Below are positions 21,501-32,964 of a stretch of 64,000 nt of DNA, one piece after another. Made by a program: the position numbers and the translations under genes. The stretch spans positions 10,697,826-10,761,825 of the forward strand of contig NC_133770.1 in the NCBI RefSeq assembly GCF_003597395.2, read 5' to 3'. Each line of letters begins with the position of its first letter. Positions within the stretch are counted from its first letter, which is position 1. The notes under the pieces are model-generated. The model saw only the letters and a program-made list of their open reading frames with translations. It was not told the origin of the DNA and did not search any database. Source of the DNA: Chelonoidis abingdonii. Taxonomy: Eukaryota; Chordata; Testudines; Testudinidae.

Positions 21501-21835
21501 GTCCATGCCCTTTTGATATCATGTTAGTCGCCAGTTCTGACTTTTATGTTTCAGTCACCCAGAAGACATCTCATAGAACGAGCTTGCTCGGTCTGGAAAC
21601 TCTGCTTCCAAGGATGCTCAAACTCTCCCATAGTGATAAGCATCTTAATAGAGAGATTATATTGTGTAGACCACCCCCCTCCATTCATCAGGGGGTGGAC
21701 TCCTCACTCCATTCACCTTGGTGTGGAGTCAGACAGCCTACCTTCCTGTTCCTCACCACAGAAGAGTCCCATGGCAACCACAGTAATTGCCTCCCTGGAA
21801 AACTAACATTAGGAGAGGATTTAATGCTTGTTAAG
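21501..21835. other. Unassigned spacer
   Basis: Contains a small local duplication-like pair (ccattcatcagggggtggac and ccattcaccttggtgtggag). No gene is recognised. Confidence 0.35.
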
Positions 21836-22224
21836 TGTATGTCTATACTGCACCTGTAAACCCAGGTCTGTGGGACCTGGGCTTGTAGACATGGTATTTC
21901 CAAGCCTGTTCTTGAGCATCCACGCTGCAGTGTAACCCAGGCTTACAATTGCTGGACCCGTGTCCCACAGCCATGCTAACACGTCCATACTACACTACAT
22001 AGATCTGCTCACTGGGATCTGTAGTTGAACTGCATCCACGCTCCAAAATGAGAGGGCATGGACCTGAGTCACACTGGGACTTGGGCTCTGACCCATCGCC
22101 TTACTGGAGGTCCAGGACCTGGGTGCTTGCTGACCCGAGTCAGAGCATTTGAGTGTGGATGGAAGAGGGGCTTGGGCTCAAACCTGAGTCAGAGCCTGGG
22201 CTTTGTGTGCAGGGTAGACATACC
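21836..22224. mobile_element. TIR DNA element, ~389 bp
   Basis: The left end TGTATGTCTATACTGCA mirrors the right end (reverse complement GGTATGTCTACCCTGCA). Inside are reiterated ggacctgggcttg and gacctgagtc-type words, some in inverted pairs. Non-coding. It has the same terminal style (GTATGTCTA) as the elements at 2462 and 6635. Confidence 0.65.
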
Positions 22225-25200
22225 ATAAATGGCCTTTTAATTAAATAGAACAGCTGGAAACAAGGAGGAGAAGCCAATCCTGGGTGACCAGCTGACTCTC
22301 CGTCCAAAACCACTGCCATCAATGGTCCCTGCAACAGTTTGAGAGCTATGGGCTTCAGAGCAGGACAGCTTCACGCTAGCTGAGCACCCTACACTGTGTC
22401 TCTGTTTTAAAGAGAAAGCAAACATCTGATCTGCAGGACAATAACATGTACGATATGAGATTGTGCCCTGGAAGAACTTTTTCTGTCCCCAGACAAACTG
22501 AGCTGGGATTAACCAAATCCCAATAATTCTAGACATGGGGCTAGATCATGGTTTCTTAGCCGACAGCCAGCACTGGACAGTGCTGAGTGCCTAGAAGCAT
22601 TCGGGCTGATTCAGACTAATTAATGTCAGGAGCATATTAAGGTCATTTCCTGTCCAGATGCATTATGGGAAGAAGGGCTTCTCTTCATCGTTTTGTCCCC
22701 CTACTCCCCAGCACACTCAGGGGCAGTTGTCATTTGGTTCCATGTGACACACAGTGAGAATGTGACAGAGGCTGGAAAGAGAATCTACACCTAGCAACTC
22801 CGGTCCTGTGCTTTACCCACTGGCTAATCTGGCTGATCTGAAGACCACTGAAGTCAATGAAAAGACTCCAGTCGACTTTGGATCAGTCTCTTAGGTACCA
22901 GATTCTGTTCTCACTCATATTAATCTAAATCTGAATTAACGCCACTGAACACAATGGTGCTACTCTGTATTTAGTCTGATGTAATCAAAGGCAGAGTCTG
23001 ACCCTTGAAGATCGCAATGGCCTCTTGGAGTTCAGAAGAGAGAGCAGAGGTGACTTCAGTGTCTAAGTCAGGAGATCAGAATTTATAGCCCATTTGCCAG
23101 AACTATCAACCTGTCCTGTATCACCTTTCCCTCGATCAATTACACATTTAGGCCTAGATCCACAAAAAGTATTTAGGCTCTTTCCTTCCATTAAATACCT
23201 TTGTGAATCTGGACCTTTGTCTCTGTATATGCCTACAATACATTAGTGGGGTTAAAAAATGAAACAGTGTGTTTTTTGCCACAGGAAAAACTAGTGCATA
23301 ATTTACAGAGAAAATGTTTCATGGCCCCTTACACTTCTCCACCACCACCACCACTTACCTCCCTGCACCCTGTGCCAAAAGAACCAGAGCATTGTGGCAG
23401 AGAAGAAATCAGCTGTGTTGTATTTCAGGCCTTTGCCATTTTTTTAAGGTGCTCTCCAGATGTAATAGGCTGGCAAGGATTTGCATAGAGCAAAATAAAC
23501 TAGTCTAGAGAAGGAACATTGCAAACTTCAGCCACCGCTCAGTTTACTTGTTGCAGAACAAAAAGCCATTTCACTGACAGGCAGGGTCCACACCTCATCG
23601 CCACGTGTAAATCTCATGGCCCAATGTTCCATCATCTGACATTTGCAGGCCATCGTCGCTCCCAGCATTAATTACTACAGGGGTCTATACTGATGTGGTC
23701 TTACTCATGGGATGTTCGAAATACAGTGTTCCTGGTGAAATGTCACTGATGAGATGCTGAAGTGTGCAATGGAGCTACTCAGTTATTGGGCAGTCAGAAA
23801 CCTTCCCCAAGATAACACCTTGAGGGAGTTCACAACTGGATTCTGGCCAAGCCATGAGACCTTGATAAAACAGAGTGCCAAGGATCAATAATGACACACC
23901 CCATTGTAGCTGCAGGCTGTTATGGTGACTATTCAGTGCCTTTGAATAGCAGAGTAAGGATCAGCCACAGTTTCCAATCATTCAGCCTAGATTTCCAGTT
24001 CTCACTTTCTCTTTTAGGGCAATTGTTGGGTACGTCTATTTGGTTTTCTGGTTGATGACTCTCTCTCAATCTGGACATTGTTTTTGCCTATGACTCAGCC
24101 CAATAATTTCTTGGTGCAGCCTCTGAATGTGGAATGAGAGAGTTGCCATTTCCAGAAAATGTGCGATTCATTCATTCCACATATCTGTTTGTCTGAATGC
24201 TAATGATTAGTGTGCTTGGTCTTAGTCAAGACCTCAGGAAACACATAATACAGATAGGACTTCCCTTGTGTCACAGATCTTCACGAGCACCCCCTGTTGG
24301 CCACGCACTAGGACTGCCTCTGTTGCTCTGGATCCCTGGGGGTGTGTTAAGCTTCTGAAGATCCAGCAGGCAGTGTTAGTTCCTCCCTTGGCCTCTCTGT
24401 CACGTTTTCTGGGCCTCCCTTGGCCTCTCTGGCACATTTTTCTCAGTCTCCTGCCCCTATTTGGAAATGAGGCTCTTCAGCCCACCTGCCCTAGGTCTCA
24501 GGTCCAGCGCCGACCCCCAAGATACCATGGTTACCTAATCAAGTCCCTCTCCTAGAAACCACCCAAAAGGTGTGACACTTCTGGTTCACAGCTTAACTCT
24601 CTCAGGTCCATGCAGCAGTTATAAAGCATATACCCTCACACTTTGCACAGTCTAACATCTTTATGCTCTTCTATACTTAATCATGCAAAGCACAGGTGAA
24701 TGCAGATCCTACAAAGCAATAAACACTGACTGAATGTCCCTGCTTCAGTTTCCTCACCACTCCAAGGCATTCTTTAGCCTCGGGGGGGTCTGAGATCATT
24801 GTGTTGTCCAGAGTCCTTGCAGCTATCCGAGCTCAGGCAGGAGGGCAGGGCCACCCTGCCCCATGAGGCTTCTACATGCTGGGTGACTTTTCCTCCTGGA
24901 GCCTCTCACACTGATTCTGTGACCTTTGTGTCTCCTGTCCCACTATCCTTGTCTCACTCCCCTTGTTCCTGTGATTAATTTGAGCAAGAGTATTGTCAAG
25001 TTTAAGATGAACAACAATATTGCCAATGTTAGGCCTAAAACTTCCGGAAGCTTTAAAAAATGAGCTTCACAAAATTATCTTTAAAAAGCAAGCTTTGCAA
25101 AATTAAGCTGCAACTTGTGGTCAAAAGACGCCTACAACCAGACAACATTTTATGTTGACTCCTATATGGTACAATATGTCATGCCCCTGGGTACGGCTTA

Positions 25201-25566
25201 TTGAAACCACCTTTGGAACTTGTGGTTAAGAGACACTGCAGCCAAAAAACTGATTCCTATGTGGGTTTGATGGGCTAGGCCTTTAGGCATAGGTCTTCAA
25301 GATAACCTTACCCACAATCAAGCCAATAGCCCATTTAGAAGTAAGTTACCTAGCGAACTAAGGAAAACCACAGTAGAGACGGTGGGCTACATAGAAGTAA
25401 GTTATCTCCTTGGGCATAACTTATAAACTAAAACAATAATTGGCTACAAGAAAATAAGTAAGCATGAATTATACAGCCAAAACGACAACACTAAATTTGG
25501 CCTAACCTGATTGGTTGACCTGCTTCAAAACACAGTGGGCAGATGAGATTAAATATGTAGAACCTC

Positions 25567-25568
<2 letters not shown>
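22225..25568. other. Unassigned 3.3-kb spacer with eroded scraps
   Basis: A foldback-type relic lies at 22905-23005 (cgccactgaacacaatggtg). A trinucleotide run (caccaccaccacc) occurs near 23340. A C/T-rich LTR-like tract covers about 24270-24560. The segment 24980-25450 has internal echoes (aacttgtggtcaaaagac and aacttgtggttaagagac) suggestive of a retroelement but no defined ends. No gene is recognised. Confidence 0.4.

Positions 25569-25600
<32 letters not shown>
25569..25600. repeat. (GT)16 microsatellite
   Basis: A perfect 32-nt GT dinucleotide run. It creates a His-Thr repeat in an antisense open frame, which is not a gene. Confidence 0.95.
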
Positions 25601-25601
<1 letters not shown>

Positions 25602-25886
25602 TTGGTCTAAGAAGTTATTCTCTTTGATCGGTCTGACCTGCATCCCCTGAACCGAGGAAACCTGAGCTGCACCGACTATCTGCACATGGCCAATGCAAAG
25701 AGCGGTTGATTAACGGGTAACATATTCTCGGCAGAGTAAAGTTTTAAAGTAAAATAGTCTGGTTGCATGCAGAATAAGGTAAAGTCTGGGTTGCTCAAGC
25801 TGCTTTGATCTCAAGTTGTACTGACACTATAGTATTAAGAATGGTAGTGCTGGGATAATTTGATCTCAGATTACATTAATGCTGTA

Positions 25887-26040
25887 GGGGGGAGGGATAG
25901 CTCAGTGGTTTGAGCATTAGCTAGCTAAACGCAGGGTTGTGAGTTCAGTCCATAAGGGGGCCACTTGGGGATTGGTCCTGCTTTGAGCAGGAAGTTGGAC
26001 TAGATGATCTCCTGAGGTCCCTTCCAACTCTAATAATCTA
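25887..26040 (+). mobile_element. tRNA-derived SINE with CR1 tail
   Basis: The head gggagggatagctcagtggt ttgagc has an RNA polymerase III A-box-like segment, and gggttgtgagttcagtcc (about 25934-25951) is the B-box region of a tRNA-like promoter. The second half (ggattggtcctgctttgagc, then ggactagatgatctcctgag) is a CR1 3' tail, which lets CR1 RT copy it in trans. This is the architecture of the tortoise Cry I SINE family. A-box and B-box are both altered, so transcription is doubtful. Confidence 0.9.
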
Positions 26041-27257
26041 TTAAAAATAATAGTAAAAGTTTGCTTGTCTTCTGTGTTGCATTTATGGCCATAACTCATG
26101 AAAAGCCTTTCTTGAGGAATAATCAGTAGTTTTCATTTCTTTATACAGAGACCACTTAACCTCATTACATCTGTGTTGGGTGGTGGGAAGTAGTGATCAC
26201 CCAGAGCCCCATTTGGGCCCTGATATGTGTCCCCTTCTTCCTATATCTCTGCAGTTCTGAGTGTTTCTTTAGTTAAACCCCTTCTGTCACCTGGCCTGTT
26301 TTATTCTACTCCTAGTAAGTTTCCACTTCTCCTACCTTCCTTCCTCCCTCCAGAGAAATCAGCTAAACTGTTTTTTATAAGAATATAGCATCTTTTTGCA
26401 TAACATCTGTGAGGTCTAAGTGCTGTAGTTAACCGTAAGCGTTTTCTTTTGTCTATGTCTGGGCTATACCTGCTATGGGCTCTATCAGCAGTGGTGCATC
26501 CACGTGCATGTAGACATTCATAATGCAGTAGTTTTTCATAGTACAGCTTCACAATACCAGTCAGAATTCCTAAGTTGTACAGATCTAGCCCCCATTCATC
26601 ACAACTTGCATTTGTGTTTTGGATATGCTCTCTGCTAAACATACACCACAAGTTGAAATTACCATTTTAAACTTTAGCCTCATCATTAGCTGCTGGATGA
26701 GCACTGGAAAAAGCATTTGGTGATATCAGTTTGAACTCTAAAGCTCAACCATGTTTGTGTTCTTTATTATTCACTATTCGCAACATCCAATCCCCCTTAC
26801 AGATAAACTGCTGCATGTTTATCTGAAGTCACTCAACCATGTAAGGCAGGCTCCATGCAGCCTAACAGCAACTCAAAAACAAACTATGCTGTGTGAAACA
26901 GCAAGGGGCAGTGGTGATTTCTGACATCTTATAACTCAGCCAAATCTGAATGGATTTTCATGCAGCAGCAAAAGGCACTTCCTTGATCCCAGAGCTATTG
27001 CTCTGCCAAATTTCAAAGTCCAGCTGCAAAAAATTGAGGTTAGAAGTCTTCAATAAAAAAAAAAACCACATAATATTTTACAATTTTATGCAGCCTTCCA
27101 TATAAAGATTGTTGCCTCTTCCTGTATAATGAAGATAGTCATTTCCTGTCATATTTGTTTGAAACACACAGAAAGGGGACTTCAGCTGTGCCCATTTTTG
27201 AACACGTTTCCATTATTGCGATTTCACTTTGGCACCCCCCCATAGCCTAAAGTCTGA
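26041..27257. other. Unassigned spacer
   Basis: No gene is seen. The stretch 26930-27010 (ataactcagccaaatctgaa) looks like an old dispersed sequence but cannot be named. A poly-A run occurs near 27054. Confidence 0.4.
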
Positions 27258-27266
27258 GGGTGTGTC

Positions 27267-28100
27267 TGTGACACTCTGTACCGCAAAGTAGCGCCATATG
27301 ATTCTGATATATTTTGTACAAAGTGTACCTTGTGAAGTATCATTTAAAAAGTCTTGATCTGCTGAACATTAATATCCTGTTGAACTTGATGTACTATAAT
27401 TGCATGTATGTCTCCCTGTGCTTTAAAAAAATCCACCTCCATGAGGGGCATAGCTGGTGCTCTGTCTACACTGGCGCTACACAGCGCTGAAATGTGCTGT
27501 GCTCAGGGGTGTGTTTTTTCACATCGCCGAGTGAGAAAGTTGCACTGCTGTAAAATGCCAGTGTAGACAAGCCTTTAGTCTGTTTAAGTTAGAATTTAGA
27601 CTGTGAATTTATTTTCATTTCTTAGGTAAACAACTTTGATCTTTATGTCTTCTGCTTATAACCACTTACAATCTAACTTTCTGTAGTTAATACATCTGTT
27701 TTCTATTTTATCTAAAACCGTGTGTTTTTGGCTGAAGTGTTTGGGGAATCTTAGCTCAGAGTACAAGGCTGTGCATATCCACTTTCCTATGAAGAAGTGG
27801 CAAACTTATTAATGAGCTTACATTGCATAAGGGAGTCTTGAGCAGAGCTAGATGGTATATTTCTGGGGTGCAAGGCTGGGGAGCTGGGGGGAATTGGCTG
27901 AATCCTTCCTATTGGCTGGGAGATCTTTCGTGTAACTCAGTTGGGTGTGTCCCTGCTTATGGATGGCTGTGTGAATGCAGTGCCTGTCAGAGGCTTGGAG
28001 CTTGACAGTAGCATTACAGTGTGAAAGCCAGCCGAGGCTGGTGGCTTGGAGGGCTCACTGGTCCCACAGTTCAGGTTGTGCCCATGGGGACCCTGTCACA
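27267..28100 (+). mobile_element. Solo LTR (~834 bp) inside a transposon end
   Basis: Begins TGTGACACTCTGTACC and ends CCCTGTCACA, giving the TG...CA short inverted ends of an LTR. It is flanked by GTGTC and ATGTC (4 of 5 match), fitting a 5-bp target duplication. Internal landmarks gtgtttttggctgaagtgt, gcatatccactttcctatg and ttctggggtgcaaggctggg match a dispersed turtle LTR that I associate with gypsy-type elements, from memory. No internal coding region is attached, so it is a recombined solo LTR. Confidence 0.7.
27457..27573. mobile_element. Small foldback MITE within the LTR
   Basis: The left end tctgtctacactggcgct and the right end (reverse complement ggcttgtctacactggca) are inverted repeats. 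The arms continue inwards (acagcgctg against cactgctgt), making a hairpin of about 117 bp. It lies inside the solo LTR, so it may be the youngest of three nested insertions. Confidence 0.7.
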
Positions 28101-28385
28101 ATGTCTATACTGCAATCCTGGGGTATGATTTCAATTTGTGTAGACATATCTGAATTCGTTTTAATGTAGCTAGCTTGGCTACTGGAGCCATGGAGCAGCG
28201 GCTGCATGGGTTTCAGTACGGCCTAGCCCCATGAGTAATTACGTAGGCTTCCTGGTGGGCTTTTACAATCCATGGTGAAGCCAGTGCTGTTACCGCTCCA
28301 ATACCAGACCTAGCTACATTAAAGCAAGGCTTGGTATGTCTATACAAACTGCAGCCACACTCTGTGATTGCAGTATAGACACCCC

Positions 28386-29114
28386 CTTAATGAATTACCT
28401 CGTTTTACTAAGGGGTTCAGTCTGTTTCTGTTAAGTAGCTAATATTACTTTTCTTGAAGTGATGATGAATTCACACAGTGCTAACCTATTGGTCCTGGGA
28501 GCAAGGATGGACTAACATGAATCATTGCCCAAAATGTGGCACTTTGAGCAGGAGCTTCAGACCTTAAGAGTTCCTGAGGTATCGCTTAGCATCAACATGA
28601 CGTGCATCAGTATGTCTGGTTTATGCTGCGTGAGCCAGATGAGTCTAAAACATACAAGGCAGCTCTTGGACATGTGCAAATTGCACTGATGTCAATGGGA
28701 ATCTAAGAATCTGAAGTTCTGGCCCAGTAGGTGTAGGGCCTTTCTCAGGATGTGCTTGGTATCAACCGTTCTACCATAAGCCCCATTTTAAATACAGAGT
28801 AGGAATTTCTGGCTTGAGTTTTCCTGCTGACAGCTTGACATCAGTCCTCCAATGGGCAGGATGGGAAATTATCATCTGTTGAACAGCTATAACTTTCCAG
28901 TCATTTTGGTAGCAGGTTGGACCATCTGTGTCTAGTACTTTATTTCCTTTTAAGAGAGAGAACATACCTCATCTATTTTTCAGAGCAAAGAAAGAACTAG
29001 AAAAAAACCACCCGGATTGAATTGGCCTTGTCAACACTGGTTCTCCACTTGTGAGGTAACTCCCTTCTCTTCATGTGTCATTATATAATGCCTGCTTCTG
29101 TAATTTTCACTCCA
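28386..29114. other. Unassigned spacer
   Basis: No gene or repeat end is recognised in this stretch. Confidence 0.4.
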
Positions 29115-29239
29115 TGCATCTGAAGAAGTGATGTTTTTTACCCACGAAAGCTTGTGTCCAAATAAATCTGCTAGTCTTTAAAGTGCCACCAGACTCCTTG
29201 TTTTTGTGGATACAGACTAACACTGCTACTCCCTGATAC
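29115..29239 (+). mobile_element. Penelope-type terminal fragment, hammerhead-like core
   Basis: Runs from tgcatctgaagaagtga through acccacgaaagcttgtg and caaataaatctgctagtc to actaacactgctactccctg. The same sequence in inverse orientation is at 32803-32964. CTGAAGA (29120-29126), a GTG/CAC stem and GAAA (29146-29149) form the order of a hammerhead ribozyme core, which is known from Penelope-like element ends. One extra A before the stem and the eroded stem make activity unlikely. Confidence 0.6.
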
Positions 29240-29359
29240 TAGAAAATACAGTTCCCTCATGCCATTGTATTCATGTCTTTGTGGTAGGCCTTTTTCAGTA
29301 CCACAGGCTGTGAGGCAGCCGATATCTTGGAGTGGGATTGAGAGAAGGGGAGGCGTGAA

Positions 29360-29815
29360 GTATTAACGTTGGAAGGCAGCATGGTCCAATGGATAGAACA
29401 GCAGATGGTGAATCAGGATACCAGGCTGATATTCCTAGCTTCTTGTTTCAAGAATCTCTTCCTTCCTCAAACACAGGAGGGGCATTGCAGTCCAATGAAT
29501 AGCAATACTAGGGTGACCAGATGTCCCGATTTTATAGGGACAGTCCCGATTTTTGGATCTTTTTCTTATATAGGCTCCTATTACCCCCCACCCCCGTCCT
29601 GATTTTTCATACTTCCTGTCTGGTCACCCTAAGCGATACTAGTGTGTTAGTCCGGCAGTATGGGTTCTATTCTCAGCTCTGCCACTGATCTGCTGTCTCA
29701 TCTCAGGTAAGTCACTTCATCTCTCAGTGCTTCTGTTTCTCTTCCCTCTTTCGGTCAGTCTGATCTATTTAGATTGTAGATTGCAAACTCTTTGGCACAA
29801 GGACTGTCTCTTACT
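29360..29815 (+). repeat. Old MIR-like SINE, split by a MITE
   Basis: Parts ggcagcatggtccaatggat (29377 on), ggttctattctcagctctgc, ctgatctgctgtctcatctc and aagtcacttcatctctcagt follow the CORE-SINE order, then a tail (agattgtagattgcaaactc tttggcac). The MITE at 29511-29629 interrupts it. A second SINE-like start (cattgcagtccaatgaat, 29484) suggests two overlapping old copies. Confidence 0.5.
29511..29629. mobile_element. TA-flanked MITE, 119 bp
   Basis: The ends GGGTGACCAGA and TCTGGTCACCC are a perfect 11-bp terminal inverted repeat, flanked by TA on each side (29509-29510 and 29630-29631). A TA target points to a Tc1/mariner-type mobiliser. Inside are two copies of agtcccgattttt-type words. 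The element is non-coding. Confidence 0.85.
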
Positions 29816-29818
29816 ATT

Positions 29819-30102
29819 GGCTTGTCTTCACTACTGGGGTAAGTCAATCTAAATTATGCTACGCCAGCTACGTGAATAAGTTGACATAGCTTAGATCGAC
29901 TTACCCCGGTGTCTTCATTGGTTTGCATTGCCGGGAGATGCTCTCCGGTCGACTTACCTTAATCTTCTCAGGGAGCTGGAGTACTGGGGTCGACCGGAAA
30001 GCACTCTGCTGTCTTTTTAGTGGGTCTTCACTAGACCAGCTAAATCGACACCCGCTGCATCGATTGCAGCAGCGTCAATCTCCCCCGTAGAGAAGACAAA
30101 CC
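29819..30102. mobile_element. TIR DNA element, ~284 bp
   Basis: The left end ggcttgtcttcactactggg mirrors the right end (reverse complement ggtttgtcttctctacgggg). Inside, taagtcaatctaaat, agatcgacttacc, ggtcgacttacctt and taaatcgacacccgctg carry repeated TCGA-type words. It resembles the short derivatives of PIF/Harbinger-like turtle transposons, but the superfamily is unconfirmed. Confidence 0.65.
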
Positions 30103-32802
30103 CATAGTGTGTGTACAGCACGTAATGCAACGGGGCCTAAGTCTCAGTCAGGGCATCTAGGTGCTACTGTGATATAAATAAATAATATAACTAATAAATG
30201 CAAAGATAAATCACAAAGGTTTGCGTGTCATACTCATTTACCTATTTTGGCCCAATTTCAAATGGAGCTGAATTGATGTATAGTTTCAATCTGAAACCAG
30301 CTGCTTTGAACTAAGTTTCATTTTGTCTCACTTGGAATTCATTGGAATCTGAAACATCAAACAAAACGTGGCAGTGCTAACTACATGGTAACTGAAAACA
30401 AAGAAGTGATCCTATGTGACTCTAACTTGCTATTTTGCAAATAATTCCAAAGGTTCAGCTCTTCAGTTTAGCTGAGAGAAGCAGCCAAAGGTTTATATAC
30501 TTGGCAAAGGCTAAATCCTAAAGACTTTACTTAACTGTGTTTCTGGCGAAATGTCCTTTGAAATCAATGGGAATTTTATTTGAAAGTCAGCAGTAGAAAG
30601 TGCATGACGTGGTCCCGGACGTTTATCTGAACCTCTTTGACCTGAAGTCTTTGGTCTGATCTCATGAGAAAAACCTCTGCCATGTTGGGAGTGAGTGAAG
30701 AAAGTTCCTGCTCTATCTCACAGTCCTTTTGCAAGCCTTATATAGGCAAAACTCCTGCTGGTTTCCTTGGGAATTAAGCCTGATAGAGATCTGAATAAGG
30801 ACTGGAGGACTGGGCTCAAGATTAACTAAATATTTTCCAACCTCAGCAACAATTCTTGGGGTGAATCTTCGCAGCTGGTCCGGTTAGTTCTGGCTTTATT
30901 CTAACCCAGCTCGGCCCATCCCTTATCTCAACATTGGTTAAGGAAAGAAATGTTAAAAGCTTTGTACCAAAATGAGTTGACAATGGAAGGATGAATATTA
31001 TTTCTGGGGAGAAAGGAGTAACTGCCACGTTAACTAATGTGGTAGAACAGGAGAAAAAGGTCCATTGCTACCAGGGGTGGGGAAAATACTTATGTTAAAA
31101 ATAAAAGAGCTAAGTTAGAAATGTGGGCTACATTGCATGCTCCCAAACAACTCATTACAAATAACAGAACATCAGGAGGACGAAACAGGTGTGGAAATGA
31201 GCATAAATCTCATTTTGTAGAAGATAGGGAATTTGTAATGATGGAAAATTCAGCTCATCATTCAAATGTGCTATCCCCTAAGGATGGCTCCTTCCATTGT
31301 CTCATGTAGCACATGCTGAACTCGAACTTGATTAACTGTTTAGGCAAAGAGACACAATTCATTCAAATAGTTCCGTTTGACTGTGAGATGTAACTTTGAG
31401 GAATGATACATTTCTGTGGGGCTATTTCTGGGTAATTTAAGCATCCTCATGTCATGTGACACAAACTTGATCATCTCAGGTTTCATGCTCCAGCTAAGCA
31501 AGGTTCAAATAATCAGAGAACCCAAGTGTCCAGCACCAACATAATCTGTCGTGTTTTATGCTAGTAAAAATTAGCCAGTGAAACCAGTTCTGCTAAGAAA
31601 GAAAGTCTACCTGGACACTGAAAAGAGGCTCTGTCTCATTTTTAGCTGAATCATATGCCTTTAAGACAGAAGATCAAGAGCTCTGATGTGTTCTGCTCAC
31701 ATCCACTGAATATGAAACTTACGAGGAATTATCCATGCATCATTCCTGGTGTAAGGCAAAGAGCAATGCATGAGTATTAACAGGTCAATACTTTCCCTCT
31801 GCATTTAAGAACGTTTATTGAAAAATGCTTGTTAGGGAAGATAAAGCATTGATGCTATTGCTTATTTCAGAGGTGTTGCAACACTGAATTACTTTACACA
31901 TGGAGAAGCCAGACATATAAATAGGATGCCATTAAAAATCAGAATGGTGTGTGTTGCTGTATTCACTGCACTGTGGAACTTGCAGTATAGGAGATACCAT
32001 GGAAAATGCGATGACTGTGGGTGGATCCTGTGGACTTCTCTCACTAGCTGGAAGGATGATCTTATGGACTGTACAGTCTGTCCTGCACAACGAGCAGCAT
32101 GTGGAGAAGAGCAGGGAATAAATCATGACTCTGAGTGTCACATCTCCTCTCCTGCTGCTCCAACTTACTTGGAATGCCAGTGGGGGCAGAGTAAGATACT
32201 TCAGTCCCCTGTAAGCACCTGTCCAGATTGGCCAGTGACTCAGAGACTGTCCTTCTCCCCAGCTGCTCTCTGCACTTGCTGACCAGAGGAAGTACTGGTG
32301 CTCTCCCCACCACAGGCAGAGTCCCACTCCAAGCAGGGCCATGCAGAGAAATAAGAAGGGGTTCCCTTTCTGGACCTGTTTGCATGCTGTTGGCAGAAGG
32401 GGGCGTCCGGCTGGTTCAGCTGCCACCTATCAATTATTGTTCTTTTAATTTAAAATTGTGTATCATTTCTGGGCAGCAATCCTCATCCAGATGAAATTGA
32501 CGAAGGTGTACTGTGTGGGAGTTTGCATGGCTGATGTGACAAGGTGGTTTCATCTTGAGATCAGAACTATTGACTAAGAATAAATAGACACATTTCTAGA
32601 GGCAGGGATGAATAGGGAAACACTTGGCCTTAATGACTGACACTACATTTCATGCCTTTTAAGAAACAGATTGGCATATGCCTTAAGAAAGGCCATTTGA
32701 ATGTTAGGGTTGGTTGTACATAACTGTGCTCAGGAAAGCTCTATTTCTGCTCCAGCATTCTCAGCAAAGTAAATCACATACATTTGGGTAATGCATACGT
32801 CT
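30103..32802. other. Unassigned 2.7-kb spacer
   Basis: No repeat ends or protein families are recognised. The longest open frame (164 codons, minus strand, 32426-31932) has no recognisable domain, and another frame is open opposite it. Small foldback-like traces (cctttgaaatcaatgggaat near 30556) occur. Confidence 0.4.
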
Positions 32803-32964
32803 GTATCAGAGGGGTAGCTGTGTTAGTCTGAATCTGTAAAAGCAGCAAAGAATCCTGTGGCACCTTATAGACGAACAGACATTTTGGAGCATGAGATTTC
32901 GTGGATGAATACCCACTTCGTCGGATGCATATAGTGGAAATTTCCAGGGGCAGGTATGTATATG
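32803..32964 (-). mobile_element. Penelope-type terminal fragment
   Basis: On the plus strand it reads gtatcagaggggtagctgtg, tgtggcaccttatagacgaa, ttcgtggatgaataccca, then tggaaatttccaggggcagg. This is the inverse of the 29.1-kb fragment plus about 40 bp more of the element. The minus strand carries a degraded hammerhead-like core (CCGACGA ... GTGG stem ... GAAA). It points the same way as the Penelope RT fragment at 38.4 kb. Confidence 0.6.

Larger units (their letters stand above)
27258..28385. mobile_element. TIR DNA element split by an LTR insertion
   Basis: The right TIR gattgcagtatagacacccc (28366-28385) mirrors a left TIR that is cut in two: GGGTGTGTC at 27258-27266 and then tatactgcaatc at 28106-28117. 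Removing 27267-28100 and one copy of a 5-bp duplication restores a continuous left end. The remaining element (28101-28385) is about 285 bp and non-coding. An internal word ggtatgtctatacaaactgc near 28333 is an additional terminus-like copy. Confidence 0.75.

Noticed and set aside
25491..25685. Open frame with His-Thr repeat
   Set aside because: Produced by the (GT)16 microsatellite read on the minus strand.
25887..25960. Functional tRNA gene
   Set aside because: The tRNA-like head lacks a foldable cloverleaf and is fused to a CR1 tail, as in SINEs.
31932..32426. 164-codon minus-strand open frame with a hydrophobic N-terminal part
   Set aside because: No recognised family, other frames open opposite it, and no splice or promoter context. 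Length is compatible with chance in 64 kb.
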